From NCBI GenBank assembly GCA_002399025.1, contig DHCV01000039.1:1-35147 (forward strand): DNA of 35,147 nucleotides, written 5' to 3'. Position numbers and translations under genes: made by a program. A model generated the notes under the pieces. The model was given only the letters and a program-made list of their open reading frames with translations. It had not been told where the DNA came from and made no database searches. Of the stretch, positions 1 through 9,365 are shown in pieces (the stretch's first letter is position 1; every line of letters begins with the position of its first letter). Source of the stretch: Bacteroidales bacterium UBA4893 (GTDB lineage: Bacteria; Bacteroidota; Bacteroidia; Bacteroidales; P3).

Positions 1-60
1 CTTTTTTCAGGACAAGTCAATTAATGAGTTCCAAACCTCTTTTAAATAATAATAAATTAG

Positions 61-68
61 TACTTTTG
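61..68 (+). promoter_or_regulatory. Bacteroidota -7 promoter element
   Basis: TACTTTTG matches the TAnnTTTG -7 consensus of the Bacteroidota primary sigma factor exactly and ends 19 bases before the ATG at 88. No clear TTTG -33 element is visible at the expected distance, so the assignment rests on the -7 match and its position. Confidence 0.55.
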
Positions 69-87
69 TAGACTAAATTTAGTTTTT

Positions 88-2013
88 ATGCAAAAGGGAG
101 GTTTTTTACCAAAGCAAATTGCTTATTTGCTTTGGACATATATAATTGCTATTTGTTTTTTCTTTGTTTTTAGACTTGCAATCTTGCCTCTAAACATTGA
201 ATCTATTAGGGAAATTCTTTCTGAAGAAGGAGGCATTATGCTTTTGTTTAAAGCTTTCTTTATGGGATTTAGGTTTGACACTCTAATTTCTTGTTTTGTG
301 CTTTCTCCTTTCCTTATTAGCTTCCTTTTAGCCTATTACTTTAAAATTAGAAATAGAATATTTTATAAGATTAATCATTATGCTCTTGTAGTTCTTTTTT
401 CTCTGTGTTTTGCCATTTGTTGCATTGATATACCTTATTTCAAATATTTCTTTACTCGTTTCAATGTTCAAGCATTTATGTGGATTGATAGTCCAATCTT
501 TGTCTTTAAGATGATTTCACAAGAGCCTTCCTACATAATTTACTTTTTTATTTTCATAGCAATAATTATTCTTTACTCTTGGTTGATGTTTAGTAACTAC
601 AAAAGGTTCTTAAGTAACATTAAATCAAATAAAACCACAGAAAACAGAACAGCTAAAACATATATCCTTAACTCCCTTTTGTTTATTCTTCTTATTGGTC
701 TTTGTTTTTTGGGAATGAGAGGAAGAATTGAAAAGAAATCGCCAATGAAAGTAGGAACTGCCTATTTTTCCAACAACCCTCTTATCAATCAAATGGGGCT
801 TAATCCAAACTTTACTCTAATAAAAAGTATTGAAGAAAAGTCAAAACAAGACAATAAACCACTCAATCTAATGGATAAGGCGGAGGCAAAGGCTTTTGTT
901 GATGAAGAATTTAGAAGAATGAAATCTTCAGGAGCTAAAAGAGAAATCCTCCTTGAGAAAAATACTAATGTCGTACTTGTTATTATGGAAGCAATGGGAA
1001 CATGTAATATTGGATATTTTGGAAATGAACAAAATCTAACTCCTAACTTGGACTACTTATTAAATAATTCCATATCCTATGAGAATGTTTACACAGCTGG
1101 CATCCATACCTATAATGGAGTTTATTCAACTCTTTTTGGTCAGCCTGCAATCTTACATAAACACTCAATGAACTTAACTATAATTCCAAAAATTGAGGGT
1201 GGTTTGCCAAATGTGCTTAAAGAAGAAGGATATAAAACAATCTATTTCACTACGCATGATGATCAGTTTGATAATATTGGAGGTTTTCTTTCGGCAAATG
1301 GGGTAGAGAGAATTATCTCAGTTAAGGACTACCCTAAGAATGAAGTAAAAAGTACTTTAGGAGTGTCTGACCATGTAATGTTTGATAGGGCAATCGAGGA
1401 ACTTAATTCACTCGATGAAACTAAACCATTCTTTGTTACACTACTTACTTCTGCGAACCATGGACCATACATATATCCCGATAATATTTCTTTAAAGCCA
1501 AAGTCTAAAGACATTAAGGATAAGATGATTGAATACTCTGATTGGGCAATTGGAAAGTTTATTGAGAAGGCAAAACAAACCCCTTGGTTTGATAAAACAA
1601 TATTTGTTTTTATTGCAGACCATGGTGCCTATAAAGGAAGCTCAGACTTTGAATTGCCTTTATCCTATAACCACACACCTTTCTTTATTTATTCTCCAAC
1701 AATGCTAAATCCTAAGAAAGTTGAAAATATTGGACTTCAAATTGATGTCCCTGCAATTATTTCTGCCTATTTGGGAATAGAAAACGATAAAACACTAGGA
1801 ATAGACTTTGAAACCTATCCTCGTTCTTATGGTTATTTTTCTGCAGACGATAAGCTTGGAGTGATTGACGATGAATACTATTATATTTGGAATAAGAACG
1901 GAAAAGAATACTTATATAAGTACAGAACTTCCGACAGAACCAATTACATTAATCAGAAAAAGGATAAGGCAAAGCAAATGCAGAAATATGGTTTTTCTAT
2001 GCTTATGTATTAG
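88..2013 (+). CDS. LTA synthase / MdoB-family phosphoglycerol transferase (sulfatase fold)
   Basis: A 641-residue membrane protein of the LtaS/MdoB (alkaline phosphatase superfamily) type. The N-terminal ~220 residues hold about five hydrophobic segments. A sulfatase-fold domain follows, carrying the expected metal and nucleophile positions: E301 in an IMEAMG motif, T341 in an IHTYNG motif (the likely nucleophile) and D511-H512 in an IADHG motif. Family members transfer phosphoglycerol or similar groups onto envelope glycans or lipids outside the cytoplasmic membrane. Gram-negative Bacteroidota make no classical lipoteichoic acid, so the substrate here is unknown; an osmoregulated glycan or a lipid headgroup is possible. 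The stop codon overlaps the stop of the convergent tamL-like gene. The ATG is supported by the promoter just upstream. Confidence 0.88.
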   Translation: MQKGGFLPKQIAYLLWTYIIAICFFFVFRLAILPLNIESIREILSEEGGIMLLFKAFFMGFRFDTLISCFVLSPFLISFLLAYYFKIRNRIFYKINHYALVVLFSLCFAICCIDIPYFKYFFTRFNVQAFMWIDSPIFVFKMISQEPSYIIYFFIFIAIIILYSWLMFSNYKRFLSNIKSNKTTENRTAKTYILNSLLFILLIGLCFLGMRGRIEKKSPMKVGTAYFSNNPLINQMGLNPNFTLIKSIEEKSKQDNKPLNLMDKAEAKAFVDEEFRRMKSSGAKREILLEKNTNVVLVIMEAMGTCNIGYFGNEQNLTPNLDYLLNNSISYENVYTAGIHTYNGVYSTLFGQPAILHKHSMNLTIIPKIEGGLPNVLKEEGYKTIYFTTHDDQFDNIGGFLSANGVERIISVKDYPKNEVKSTLGVSDHVMFDRAIEELNSLDETKPFFVTLLTSANHGPYIYPDNISLKPKSKDIKDKMIEYSDWAIGKFIEKAKQTPWFDKTIFVFIADHGAYKGSSDFELPLSYNHTPFFIYSPTMLNPKKVENIGLQIDVPAIISAYLGIENDKTLGIDFETYPRSYGYFSADDKLGVIDDEYYYIWNKNGKEYLYKYRTSDRTNYINQKKDKAKQMQKYGFSMLMY

Positions 2014-4442
2014 AATGGATACCCGATTCCAAAATTCAAGTTTATACCACTAAATTTAGTATTCGGAATAACCAATCTATTCTTTAAATCCTCAGCAGGG
2101 TCCCACACCTTTATTGCAAAGTCAAATCTAACAATGAAGAATTGAAGATTAAGACGAAGCCCTAAACCAGCTCCAACAGCTAATTCATTATAGAACCTAT
2201 CAAATTGGAATTGCCCTCCATCCATATCTTTTTGCTCATAAAGAGTCCAAACATTTCCAACATCCATAAAAGTCGCACCCTCAACAATTGAATAAATAGG
2301 GAAACGGTATTCTATATTCCCTCCAATTTGAATATCTCCAGAGCGATCATATCTTAGTTGAGTTTCATCCATTTTTGAAGAGCCAGGACCCAATTCTCTT
2401 AATTCCCATGCCCTATGATTATTATTTCCTCCAGAGAAAAAGCTCTTTTCATAAGGTAAGCCTTTAGAATTGCCATAAGGAACACCAATACCTCCATAAA
2501 CCCTATACACTAAAGATTGTTTCTCATTTAGATAAATATATCTTTTAAAATCAAAGTCTGTTCTTAAGTATTGATTATAAGGAATTCCAAAAATAGTATA
2601 TTGTTTTAATTCATTCTGAGGTGATGCAGACAAGTTGTTTATCAAATAGATTAGATTTCCAGCCGATTCAATGTTGAAGCGAAGATAATGAAAGTCTTCT
2701 TTTTTGTTGAGCTTTTGGGAATTATAAATAAAGCTATAACGAGTAGCAGTAACTAAATGATCTGAATACTGATACCTAATTCTTCTGTCCAAAGTAGCAA
2801 TAAAGTCAACATAATCTTGACTTGTAATGTTTATCTTAACGAAGTTAATGTCAATTGGAATTATTGCATGTGAATATTTAGTTGTGTAGTTCCAACTATA
2901 CCCATAGTTTAGGTTAAAAATTGAACGTTCGAAATATGCTCTTTTCTGGAAATTGTAACCAGCCTTAATAGTAGTGTGTGGAAGAAACTGCATGGAATAG
3001 AATTTTGTTCCAAAAGGAATTAGGAAACGAGGAAATTCAATTCCAAAGTCAATCCCTGCTTCAAGAGCATTAACTAACGACCATCTACTAATTGTATCTG
3101 CATTTCTATTAAAAATATCACTTCTCATCTCAAAAGTAGCTTTTGCATTTGAAGAGAATATTTCAGCACTTTTAAAGATGTTTTTATGAAAGACTCCCAC
3201 ATTAAACTCCATTCCAAGATTGGAGCTATTAGTTTCTAAAAGAGAATTATTCACTGCTGAAAAATTGGCTTCAAGTGAAGTTGAAATTTGAACAGGCTTC
3301 ACCAAAGAAAGTCTAATAACACAATCCAATAGTGAGGTATCTAATTCTGTAGCTTTGTTGTCAAAAATAAAAGGAATGTAGGAAATATCAATAAATTTAA
3401 AATTCCTCAACTGATTTAAAGCATTATATGTCCTTTCTGCATAGATAGGAGAGAAAAAACTATCCCTTTGAAACATTACACTTCTAAGAATAGGTTTTAT
3501 CTTCATCTTTTGTGGCAAAGGAGCAATAAAAACATATTTATTAAGACCAAATTTGTCCTTTTGCCTATGGAAAATAATACTTGTATCTAATTTTGAAAGG
3601 TCAGTATTGAGTAATTCTGTTGAATAGTCGGGATAAATATAAATATTCCTTATCTTAAATTTTTTGAAGGATGAAAAAGTATTATTCTGAACTACTGTTG
3701 AAGAATCATCCTCCAAATTGGCTGATTTTCTTTTGGAAGAAATAAATAGGTTTACCTTAGTTGTATAATTGTTATTGGAAGTATCGATGTTAAAAAGAAT
3801 ATACTCAGCTGAAAAATCAAAAAAACCCTGTTTTTTAAGTTCTAAAGCAAGTCTGTCTCTTTCATCTGCAAACATAGTTTCATCATAGTAAACACCTTTC
3901 TTTATTGGGCTATTAGACATTATTTCTAAAACTGAAGGCAGGATTGAGTTGTCTTCCGAACTAACAAAGAAGGTATCTACCTTATAACGTTTGCCAATAT
4001 TTACATGATAAAAAACCTTAGCCTTTCGTTTTTTATATACAACACTATCAACTACCTTCCCATCAAAACAACCTTTAACCCTTAAATACTCTTTCATCTC
4101 TTTTGCAGAAGAGTAAGTCAAGTCTTTGCTAAACTCAACCGGTTTTTGTCCAAGTCGTCTGAAAACATTTCTTGAGAAAAAGCTAACTGTTGAATCTTCT
4201 CCAGCTGGAGAATTACTATAAAAATACATTCCCCATTTGACTCCTATAAATGAACTATTCGGGTCTTGCTTAATTAGATTTACAAAATCAGACTTTGGTA
4301 AATTCTTTTCAGAAATTAAAACTTTGTTTCTTGATAATAAATATCCGTCTTTAGAAATGTGCTTATAGGGGCTACAACCCGTAATAATAATCACAGTAAG
4401 AAAAAATAAGAATAGTAAGTTTAAGAGTTTTTTAATCCCCAT
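2010..4442 (-). CDS. tamL: TamL-like BamA/TamA-family outer-membrane lipoprotein
   Basis: An 810-residue protein with a lipoprotein signal: a hydrophobic stretch ending in ITGC, with C23 as the lipidated residue. An N-terminal region compatible with POTRA-like domains (about residues 30-350) precedes a BamA/TamA (Omp85) beta-barrel that ends in a terminal phenylalanine (GIGYPF). A GGNNNHRAW...RELGPGS segment corresponds to the conserved barrel-lumen loop of bacterial surface antigen (D15) proteins. The lipidated form is characteristic of Bacteroidota TamL, which works with TamB in envelope assembly. Its start overlaps the end of the Kdo transferase gene by 11 bases, so the two are probably translationally coupled. 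The tamB partner is not in the window. Confidence 0.86.
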   Translation of the reverse strand: MGIKKLLNLLFLFFLTVIIITGCSPYKHISKDGYLLSRNKVLISEKNLPKSDFVNLIKQDPNSSFIGVKWGMYFYSNSPAGEDSTVSFFSRNVFRRLGQKPVEFSKDLTYSSAKEMKEYLRVKGCFDGKVVDSVVYKKRKAKVFYHVNIGKRYKVDTFFVSSEDNSILPSVLEIMSNSPIKKGVYYDETMFADERDRLALELKKQGFFDFSAEYILFNIDTSNNNYTTKVNLFISSKRKSANLEDDSSTVVQNNTFSSFKKFKIRNIYIYPDYSTELLNTDLSKLDTSIIFHRQKDKFGLNKYVFIAPLPQKMKIKPILRSVMFQRDSFFSPIYAERTYNALNQLRNFKFIDISYIPFIFDNKATELDTSLLDCVIRLSLVKPVQISTSLEANFSAVNNSLLETNSSNLGMEFNVGVFHKNIFKSAEIFSSNAKATFEMRSDIFNRNADTISRWSLVNALEAGIDFGIEFPRFLIPFGTKFYSMQFLPHTTIKAGYNFQKRAYFERSIFNLNYGYSWNYTTKYSHAIIPIDINFVKINITSQDYVDFIATLDRRIRYQYSDHLVTATRYSFIYNSQKLNKKEDFHYLRFNIESAGNLIYLINNLSASPQNELKQYTIFGIPYNQYLRTDFDFKRYIYLNEKQSLVYRVYGGIGVPYGNSKGLPYEKSFFSGGNNNHRAWELRELGPGSSKMDETQLRYDRSGDIQIGGNIEYRFPIYSIVEGATFMDVGNVWTLYEQKDMDGGQFQFDRFYNELAVGAGLGLRLNLQFFIVRFDFAIKVWDPAEDLKNRLVIPNTKFSGINLNFGIGYPF

Positions 4443-5691
4443 CTTTATTATTCAATTGTTCTATTTTAGACAAGATTCTTTCGCATGCACCTATATTTTC
4501 CTCAATATAACCCCTACAAATATCTGAACTTTTTTTGTAATAATCCTCATTTGACAATAATTTATCAACCAACTTAGATAATTCATTGCTTTCTTTAAAG
4601 GAAAAAGCACCTTCTTTTTCAATTAAATCACTAGCTTCTTTAAACTTTTCATGATTTGGACCAAAGAGAATTGGTTTGCCAAAAGTTGCAGCTTCCAAAA
4701 TATTATGAATCCCAACTCCAAACCCTCCTCCAATATAAGCAATGCTCGCATACCTATACAATGAAGATAAGATACCAATAGAATCAATAATCAAAACCTT
4801 GTCTGCATTTTCTTTATTTTGATAATCAATATTTTCTATTTCAGAATACTTTATTGAATCAGGGAAAAGAGTTTTGATTTGTTCAATATGGGAATTATGT
4901 ATTTGATGAGGTGCAATAATAAGTTTAAAATGAGTTTTTGTATCTTTTAATGCTTCTTTCATCAAGGCTTCATCTTTTTCCCAACTACTTCCCATTAGAA
5001 TTACCTTATCATTCTGACAAAATTCTTCAACCTTAGGAAATTCTTTTGCCTTAAGTGCAATTTCGGAAACCCTATCAAAACGAGTATCTCCTGTAATTTG
5101 GCAGTTATTAATCCCAATTGAGTTAAGTAAATCTTTTGTTTGTAAGTTCTGTACAAAGAAATAATCAAAATTCTTTAACTCACCTCTATACCATCCTCCC
5201 CAACGAGAAAAGAAATATTGATTAGGACGAAGAATTAATGAAACCTGATAAATTTTTGCACCTTTTTTCTTTGCTCTTCTAATTAAATTATACCAAAATT
5301 CATACTTAATAAAGAAAACAAAGTCAGGATGAGCAAGTTTGATAAATCGTTTGGCATTCTTGATTGAATCACTTGGCAGGTAAACCACAACATCTGCATT
5401 ATTATAATTCTTCCTAACCTCATATCCAGAAGGAGAAAAGAAAGAAACCAAGATTTTAAATTCAGGATACTTTTGTTTAAATGATTCTATCAATGGTCTT
5501 CCTTGTTCAAACTCTCCTAAGGAAGCAGCATGAAACCAAGCAACTTTATCGCTTTTTGAAATACCATTTCTAAGTTTTGAAAAAGTCTCCTTGCGTCCTT
5601 TAATAATTTGCTTTGCTTTCTTGTTGAAAGGGCTAACTAAAAAGATTAAAGAACTATATATTGCAATAAAAATAGAATAAATATATCTCAT
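4432..5691 (-). CDS. kdtA: 3-deoxy-D-manno-octulosonic acid (Kdo) transferase
   Basis: A 419-residue GT-B glycosyltransferase that adds Kdo to lipid A at the inner membrane, the first step of LPS core synthesis. Visible features are an N-terminal membrane anchor (about residues 5-20), the ASLGEFEQG motif containing the catalytic glutamate, the FIKYEFW motif, and a C-terminal donor-binding region with YIGGGFGVGIHNILEA and FGPNHEKF. These match WaaA/KdtA, and the length is close to the 425 residues of the E. coli enzyme. I chose the ATG at 5691 rather than a start up to 96 bases further upstream. It follows the preceding stop by one base, and the longer form would overlap the upstream gene and lack homology to the family N terminus. 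Confidence 0.93.
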   Translation of the reverse strand: MRYIYSIFIAIYSSLIFLVSPFNKKAKQIIKGRKETFSKLRNGISKSDKVAWFHAASLGEFEQGRPLIESFKQKYPEFKILVSFFSPSGYEVRKNYNNADVVVYLPSDSIKNAKRFIKLAHPDFVFFIKYEFWYNLIRRAKKKGAKIYQVSLILRPNQYFFSRWGGWYRGELKNFDYFFVQNLQTKDLLNSIGINNCQITGDTRFDRVSEIALKAKEFPKVEEFCQNDKVILMGSSWEKDEALMKEALKDTKTHFKLIIAPHQIHNSHIEQIKTLFPDSIKYSEIENIDYQNKENADKVLIIDSIGILSSLYRYASIAYIGGGFGVGIHNILEAATFGKPILFGPNHEKFKEASDLIEKEGAFSFKESNELSKLVDKLLSNEDYYKKSSDICRGYIEENIGACERILSKIEQLNNKDGD

Positions 5692-5692
5692 T

Positions 5693-6478
5693 CTAATAAT
5701 AATATACCTTATCAGTATCTCTTCCAAAGAATGGGAACATCCAACCAGCTTTAATTGTCCACATTCTATCTTGGAATAATTTATCATAGCTATGGTTGTA
5801 GTTTATTTGATAAACTCTGGTTGTTTTAGTCCAAGCCTGATTAAATTCTACACCAATATAGAAATTTGTAAAGTTCTTCTTGCTCATATGCATATATCCA
5901 ACAAAGCCAGAAAGCATAACTCCTCTCATTTGCCTATCATATAAAAGAGCATAATCTCCTTCAAGCTGTTCAGCAATTTCAAGAGTAGATTGATAAATAA
6001 TTTGATGTTGCAATCCACCTATGCCTGCCATTAATAATAATCCTGAATTAGGTCTTTTCTTTGATAAAGGAATAAGTTTCCCAATCTTTCCTGACAGACT
6101 CAAATTCCTATTATAAGCAACAACTCCAGCGTCCGAACCTTCCTTTGAAATAATAAACTCGGTACCATCATTTGTCATAATTCCTGCAAGGATATCTTCC
6201 TTATTCCTAATATTATCATTACCAAATCCAAACCCAAATTCAAGCATCCAAACAAAATTCTTCTCAGTCTTCCAACCAAAGTTAGCATTCAAATTCATAA
6301 AACTCTTATATCTATTGCCCATTTCCCCATCAGGAAATGTCCATCCAATTGCTGCAGTGCAGAAAGGAGTTGAAATTGGTTTGTCTTCCCCAACAATTTT
6401 TTCACCATCGTCCTTTTGTTGTGCCAAAACAGAAGTAAAAGAAAGCAGAAAAAGAGAAATAAAAACTAAATGTTTCAT
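5693..6478 (-). CDS. Putative outer-membrane beta-barrel protein, unknown function
   Basis: A 261-residue protein with a clear Sec signal peptide (MKHLVFISLFLLSFTSVLAQ) followed by alternating aromatic/glycine strands such as NANFGWKTEKNFVWMLEFGFGFG and a WTIKAGWMFPFFG strand. This pattern is typical of small 8- to 10-stranded outer-membrane barrels. I do not recognise a specific family. It is second in a tight minus-strand cluster, 19 bases after the M14 peptidase gene and one base before kdtA. Together with the downstream tamL this suggests an envelope role, but that is inference from position. Confidence 0.7.
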   Translation of the reverse strand: MKHLVFISLFLLSFTSVLAQQKDDGEKIVGEDKPISTPFCTAAIGWTFPDGEMGNRYKSFMNLNANFGWKTEKNFVWMLEFGFGFGNDNIRNKEDILAGIMTNDGTEFIISKEGSDAGVVAYNRNLSLSGKIGKLIPLSKKRPNSGLLLMAGIGGLQHQIIYQSTLEIAEQLEGDYALLYDRQMRGVMLSGFVGYMHMSKKNFTNFYIGVEFNQAWTKTTRVYQINYNHSYDKLFQDRMWTIKAGWMFPFFGRDTDKVYYY

Positions 6479-6497
6479 ATACGTTGTTTTATTTGAT

Positions 6498-8180
6498 TTA
6501 ATCTTTAATAAATTTGATAGTATTGTTTCCTAACTGAATAAAATAAATCCCTTTGTTAAGGTGTTTAATAGAAATATCTTCATTGCTTATCATTCCCTTC
6601 ATTACTTCAATTCCAAAAATATTGTAGATTGAATAAGAATTTATGATTGAGTTATTAGGTAAATTAACTTTTAAAACATCTTTGGCAGGATTTGGATAAA
6701 CACTGATTAAGGATTCATCTGATTTAATATCATTCAAATTATCTTGTTTCTTCACAAGCAAAACATCTTGATTATTCATAATCCCAGATGAAATATTTAC
6801 ATTATTAATAGTCTTAGAATAATATCCATCAGCACTATAAGTTATTGAATAATTGCCATATTGAATAGGGCGATAATAGTAGCCGGTTGAAGACTTAGAA
6901 TATACTTCTGAATTAAAGTTATCATGATTATTAATCCAAATCTTTGATTTCAAAGGTTGGTTAGTGATGCTGTCCCTAACATATCCTTGAAGTCCCTTTT
7001 GGCAGGTTTCAATATATAATAATAAACCCTCTTTCAAATAGCTCCAATAATTATTCAGTTCATTAGTAGATAAGCTCTTATCTTTGGAAACCTCAAAAGT
7101 AATTTCCCTCACATGTTTAAAAAATGTATGATAATCTTGTCGAGAACCAGTGATAACATACCAATCTCCACCATTTGTATATCCGGAATGAGTAACATCT
7201 CTGAAAAAAGTTAAAGGTGCAGACGATGGAATTGAATTAACGAATTGCTGACATACATCAATAAACCAATTTTCATCAGCATGCGAAAGTGAAGTTGAAG
7301 TATAAGAGTCAAAAGGGAAATTCAATACTTCAGCACCTCCATGTAGATTAGCTGCGACCGAAAACTCATTACTATCAGCATAAGTCATAAATGCTAAGGT
7401 TTCCCTTTGCCATTGCTCTCCATCAGAATGCAATCCATTAGGAATTGAAGGGAAATTGCGATTTAAATCTACAGCATTGGCATTATAGCGTGTAGCACCC
7501 AAAACAGAATTATTACTATAAGCGTAAGTACCATCTGGATTTGCTAATGGATTAATATATATTTGAGTACTATTAATAATATCGGTTGCTCTTTGGTCAA
7601 GACCATAATTTGACAGAAGCCAATCTGCTAAACGTAAAAGTAAAACATAACCTGCAGTTTCATCTCCATGCATTGTTGAGGAGTAGAAGAATTTAGGCTT
7701 ATCAATATCGGAGTTAGGATTTGATGAAATCTTTAAGGCTAAAATTAGTTTGTTATTTACTGAAAAGCCAATAGTATCTAACTTGCATATATTAGGATAA
7801 CTTGTTGCCATTCTTCTCATTAATGAATCATAAACCATATAAGTTGGATACCTATCCCAAGAGTTCATTTGAGAAAGATTAGTAGCCATCCGTATAATCT
7901 TTGGAGAAGATTCTCTATAAATAGAATGCTTTAAATTAAGCTTTAGGAAATTGTTATATTGTTTTTCGTTAACATAACCCAACCAAAAATCTCCTTCAGG
8001 ATAATCCAAACTAATTGTTTGCCCCAAAAGATTAATATCCTTTATCTCAGATTTTGGAATAAGGATTTTAGCTTCCTTTCTTGCCTTTAACTCAATATGT
8101 ACTTGTTCAATAACATTGATTTGAGAGAAAGCAATGTTTTGAAACACTAAGATAAAAAGCAACAAAAATATCTTCTTCAT
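6498..8180 (-). CDS. Secreted M14-family zinc carboxypeptidase with T9SS sorting domain
   Basis: A 560-residue exported metallopeptidase. After a signal peptide (about residues 1-19) comes an M14 domain with zinc ligands H171 and E174 (HGDE motif) and H280 (NLHGGAE motif). A substrate-binding arginine lies near VDLNRNFP, and E363 (REITFEVS) is the catalytic glutamate. A carboxypeptidase regulatory-like beta-sandwich (about 395-465) follows, then a type A T9SS C-terminal domain that begins near VYPNPAKD and ends KGIYFIQLGNNTIKFIKD. Such enzymes trim C-terminal residues from peptides at the cell surface. It is the first gene of the minus-strand envelope cluster; downstream spacing is 19 bases. 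All expected catalytic residues are present, so it should be active. Confidence 0.93.
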   Translation of the reverse strand: MKKIFLLLFILVFQNIAFSQINVIEQVHIELKARKEAKILIPKSEIKDINLLGQTISLDYPEGDFWLGYVNEKQYNNFLKLNLKHSIYRESSPKIIRMATNLSQMNSWDRYPTYMVYDSLMRRMATSYPNICKLDTIGFSVNNKLILALKISSNPNSDIDKPKFFYSSTMHGDETAGYVLLLRLADWLLSNYGLDQRATDIINSTQIYINPLANPDGTYAYSNNSVLGATRYNANAVDLNRNFPSIPNGLHSDGEQWQRETLAFMTYADSNEFSVAANLHGGAEVLNFPFDSYTSTSLSHADENWFIDVCQQFVNSIPSSAPLTFFRDVTHSGYTNGGDWYVITGSRQDYHTFFKHVREITFEVSKDKSLSTNELNNYWSYLKEGLLLYIETCQKGLQGYVRDSITNQPLKSKIWINNHDNFNSEVYSKSSTGYYYRPIQYGNYSITYSADGYYSKTINNVNISSGIMNNQDVLLVKKQDNLNDIKSDESLISVYPNPAKDVLKVNLPNNSIINSYSIYNIFGIEVMKGMISNEDISIKHLNKGIYFIQLGNNTIKFIKD

Positions 8181-8198
8181 TGTAAAGCTAATAATCTA

Positions 8199-8206
8199 CA
8201 AAAGTA
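8199..8206 (-). promoter_or_regulatory. -7 promoter element for the M14 peptidase cluster
   Basis: On the minus strand this reads TACTTTTG, an exact TAnnTTTG match, and lies 18 bases upstream of the ATG at 8180. No convincing -33 TTTG is visible. It probably drives the peptidase-barrel-kdtA-tamL cluster. Confidence 0.55.
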
Positions 8207-8257
8207 CATATTTATTTTAAAATTCTGAAAACAGAAATGAATTTATTGGAATAAGAA

Positions 8258-8288
8258 TTTGTAAAACGATAATTTCTTATTAATTTTG
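8258..8288 (+). promoter_or_regulatory. Bacteroidota -33/-7 promoter for nitroreductase gene
   Basis: TTTG at 8258-8261 and TAATTTTG at 8281-8288 are separated by 19 bases, an exact match to the Bacteroidota housekeeping promoter. The predicted start of transcription is about 30 bases upstream of the ATG at 8329. It is divergent from the promoter at 8199-8206. Confidence 0.75.
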
Positions 8289-8328
8289 CCCATTAATCAA
8301 CCCTAAAAACAAATAAAATATTTAATAA

Positions 8329-8934
8329 ATGAAATCCTTGAAATTAGTTTTTATATCATTGCTTCTAATAAGCACAATGGCAGTTGGACAAAATAGTGAT
8401 AATTCAGAAAAAGTTATGGAAAATATCCTAAATCGTAAGAGTGTTAGAAAATACACTAATAAAGAAGTTAAGAAAGAGCATTTAGAACAACTCCTTAGGG
8501 CAGGAATGGCAGCTCCAAGTGCAAGAAACTTTCAACCTTGGTTATTTTTTGTTATTGATGAAAGAGAGATTCTTGATAATCTTGCTAAGCAACTCCCAAA
8601 TGCAAAAATGTTAATGGAGGCAAAGGCAGCCATTATAGTTTGTGGGAATATGCAAAAAGCTGGTGAGGGAGAAGGAAGAGAGTTTTGGGTTCAGGATTGC
8701 AGTGCAGCCACTCAGAATATTCTTTTGGCAGCAGAAAGTATGGGCTTAGGAGCCGTTTGGACAGGAGCCTATCCAAGGAAAGAGATAGTTAATACGATTC
8801 AGACAGAATTAAAACTTCCGGAACATATCGTTCCATTAAATGTAATCCCAATCGGTTGGCAAACAGGTCAAGAAAAGCCAAAACAAAAATTCACCGAAGA
8901 AAACATTCGCTGGAATAAATGGGAAGATAAATAG
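8329..8934 (+). CDS. Nitroreductase-family flavoprotein with N-terminal signal peptide
   Basis: A 201-residue protein. Residues 1-21 form a typical signal peptide (hydrophobic core, then AVGQ). The rest is a nitroreductase (FMN-dependent NAD(P)H oxidoreductase) domain: RKSVRKYTNKEV binds flavin phosphate, APSARNFQPWLFFVI is the conserved S-x-x-NxQPW segment, and a glycine-rich GLGAVWTGAYP motif and a C-terminal PIGW follow. The domain length is normal for the family. An exported flavin oxidoreductase is unusual because most are cytoplasmic. An internal ATG (residue 30, before ENILNRKS) would give a cytoplasmic form, but the promoter position favours the longer product. It stands alone between a divergent cluster and a repeat-bearing gap. 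Confidence 0.88.
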   Translation: MKSLKLVFISLLLISTMAVGQNSDNSEKVMENILNRKSVRKYTNKEVKKEHLEQLLRAGMAAPSARNFQPWLFFVIDEREILDNLAKQLPNAKMLMEAKAAIIVCGNMQKAGEGEGREFWVQDCSAATQNILLAAESMGLGAVWTGAYPRKEIVNTIQTELKLPEHIVPLNVIPIGWQTGQEKPKQKFTEENIRWNKWEDK

Positions 8935-9028
8935 ATTTTATCAAATCCAACAAGGTTTTTCTCTCACAAAACTTAGTTAAATCCTACCCAAATAGGGTTT
9001 AAAAATTTTTAAATAAAGCTTTGATGTC

Positions 9029-9116
9029 AAAACAATGCGGTTCTTTTCTCAAAACAATGCCATTGTTTTGGTGAAACAATGCGGTTGTTTGTGGGAAACA
9101 ATACCATTGTTTTGAG
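9029..9116. repeat. Four-unit 22-base tandem array of dyad-symmetric units
   Basis: Units begin at 9029, 9051, 9073 and 9095, exactly 22 bases apart. Each contains the core AAACAATGC (AAACAATAC in the fourth) within an imperfect palindrome AAACAA-N5-TTGTTT; unit 1 has one mismatch in the right arm. Central bases alternate GCGG, GCCA, GCGG, ACCA, giving a higher-order period of 44. The second half of each unit varies. Confidence 0.9.
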
Positions 9117-9365
9117 ATTGAAACGAAGTTTAATTTTTTTGAAAGCTTATTTGACTGGTTTACAAGCTTATTCTTTTGGTTTTTTTAGTTTGTTTTTCTT
9201 CGCCAAATTCTCTTTATTTTTTGAGTTTGGATTGGTTTATCCCAATTTTTTGAAATTTATTCCTTTCAGAATAAAACAAGCTGCAAGTTTATGTTGTCTA
9301 TGGGCTATTGTTCTTTTGCTTTAAGGTTATTTTGGTAGAAAAATCAAGTTTCATTTAGTTTTTCT

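Noticed and set aside
8981..9000. Possible terminator hairpin after the nitroreductase gene (ACCC-AAATA-GGGT)
   Set aside because: Only four base pairs form, and no T-tract follows directly.
9079..9324. 81-codon open frame on the plus strand
   Set aside because: It starts inside the 22-base array, is almost all Phe/Leu/Ser with no domain pattern and no spaced promoter, and reflects the T-rich gap.
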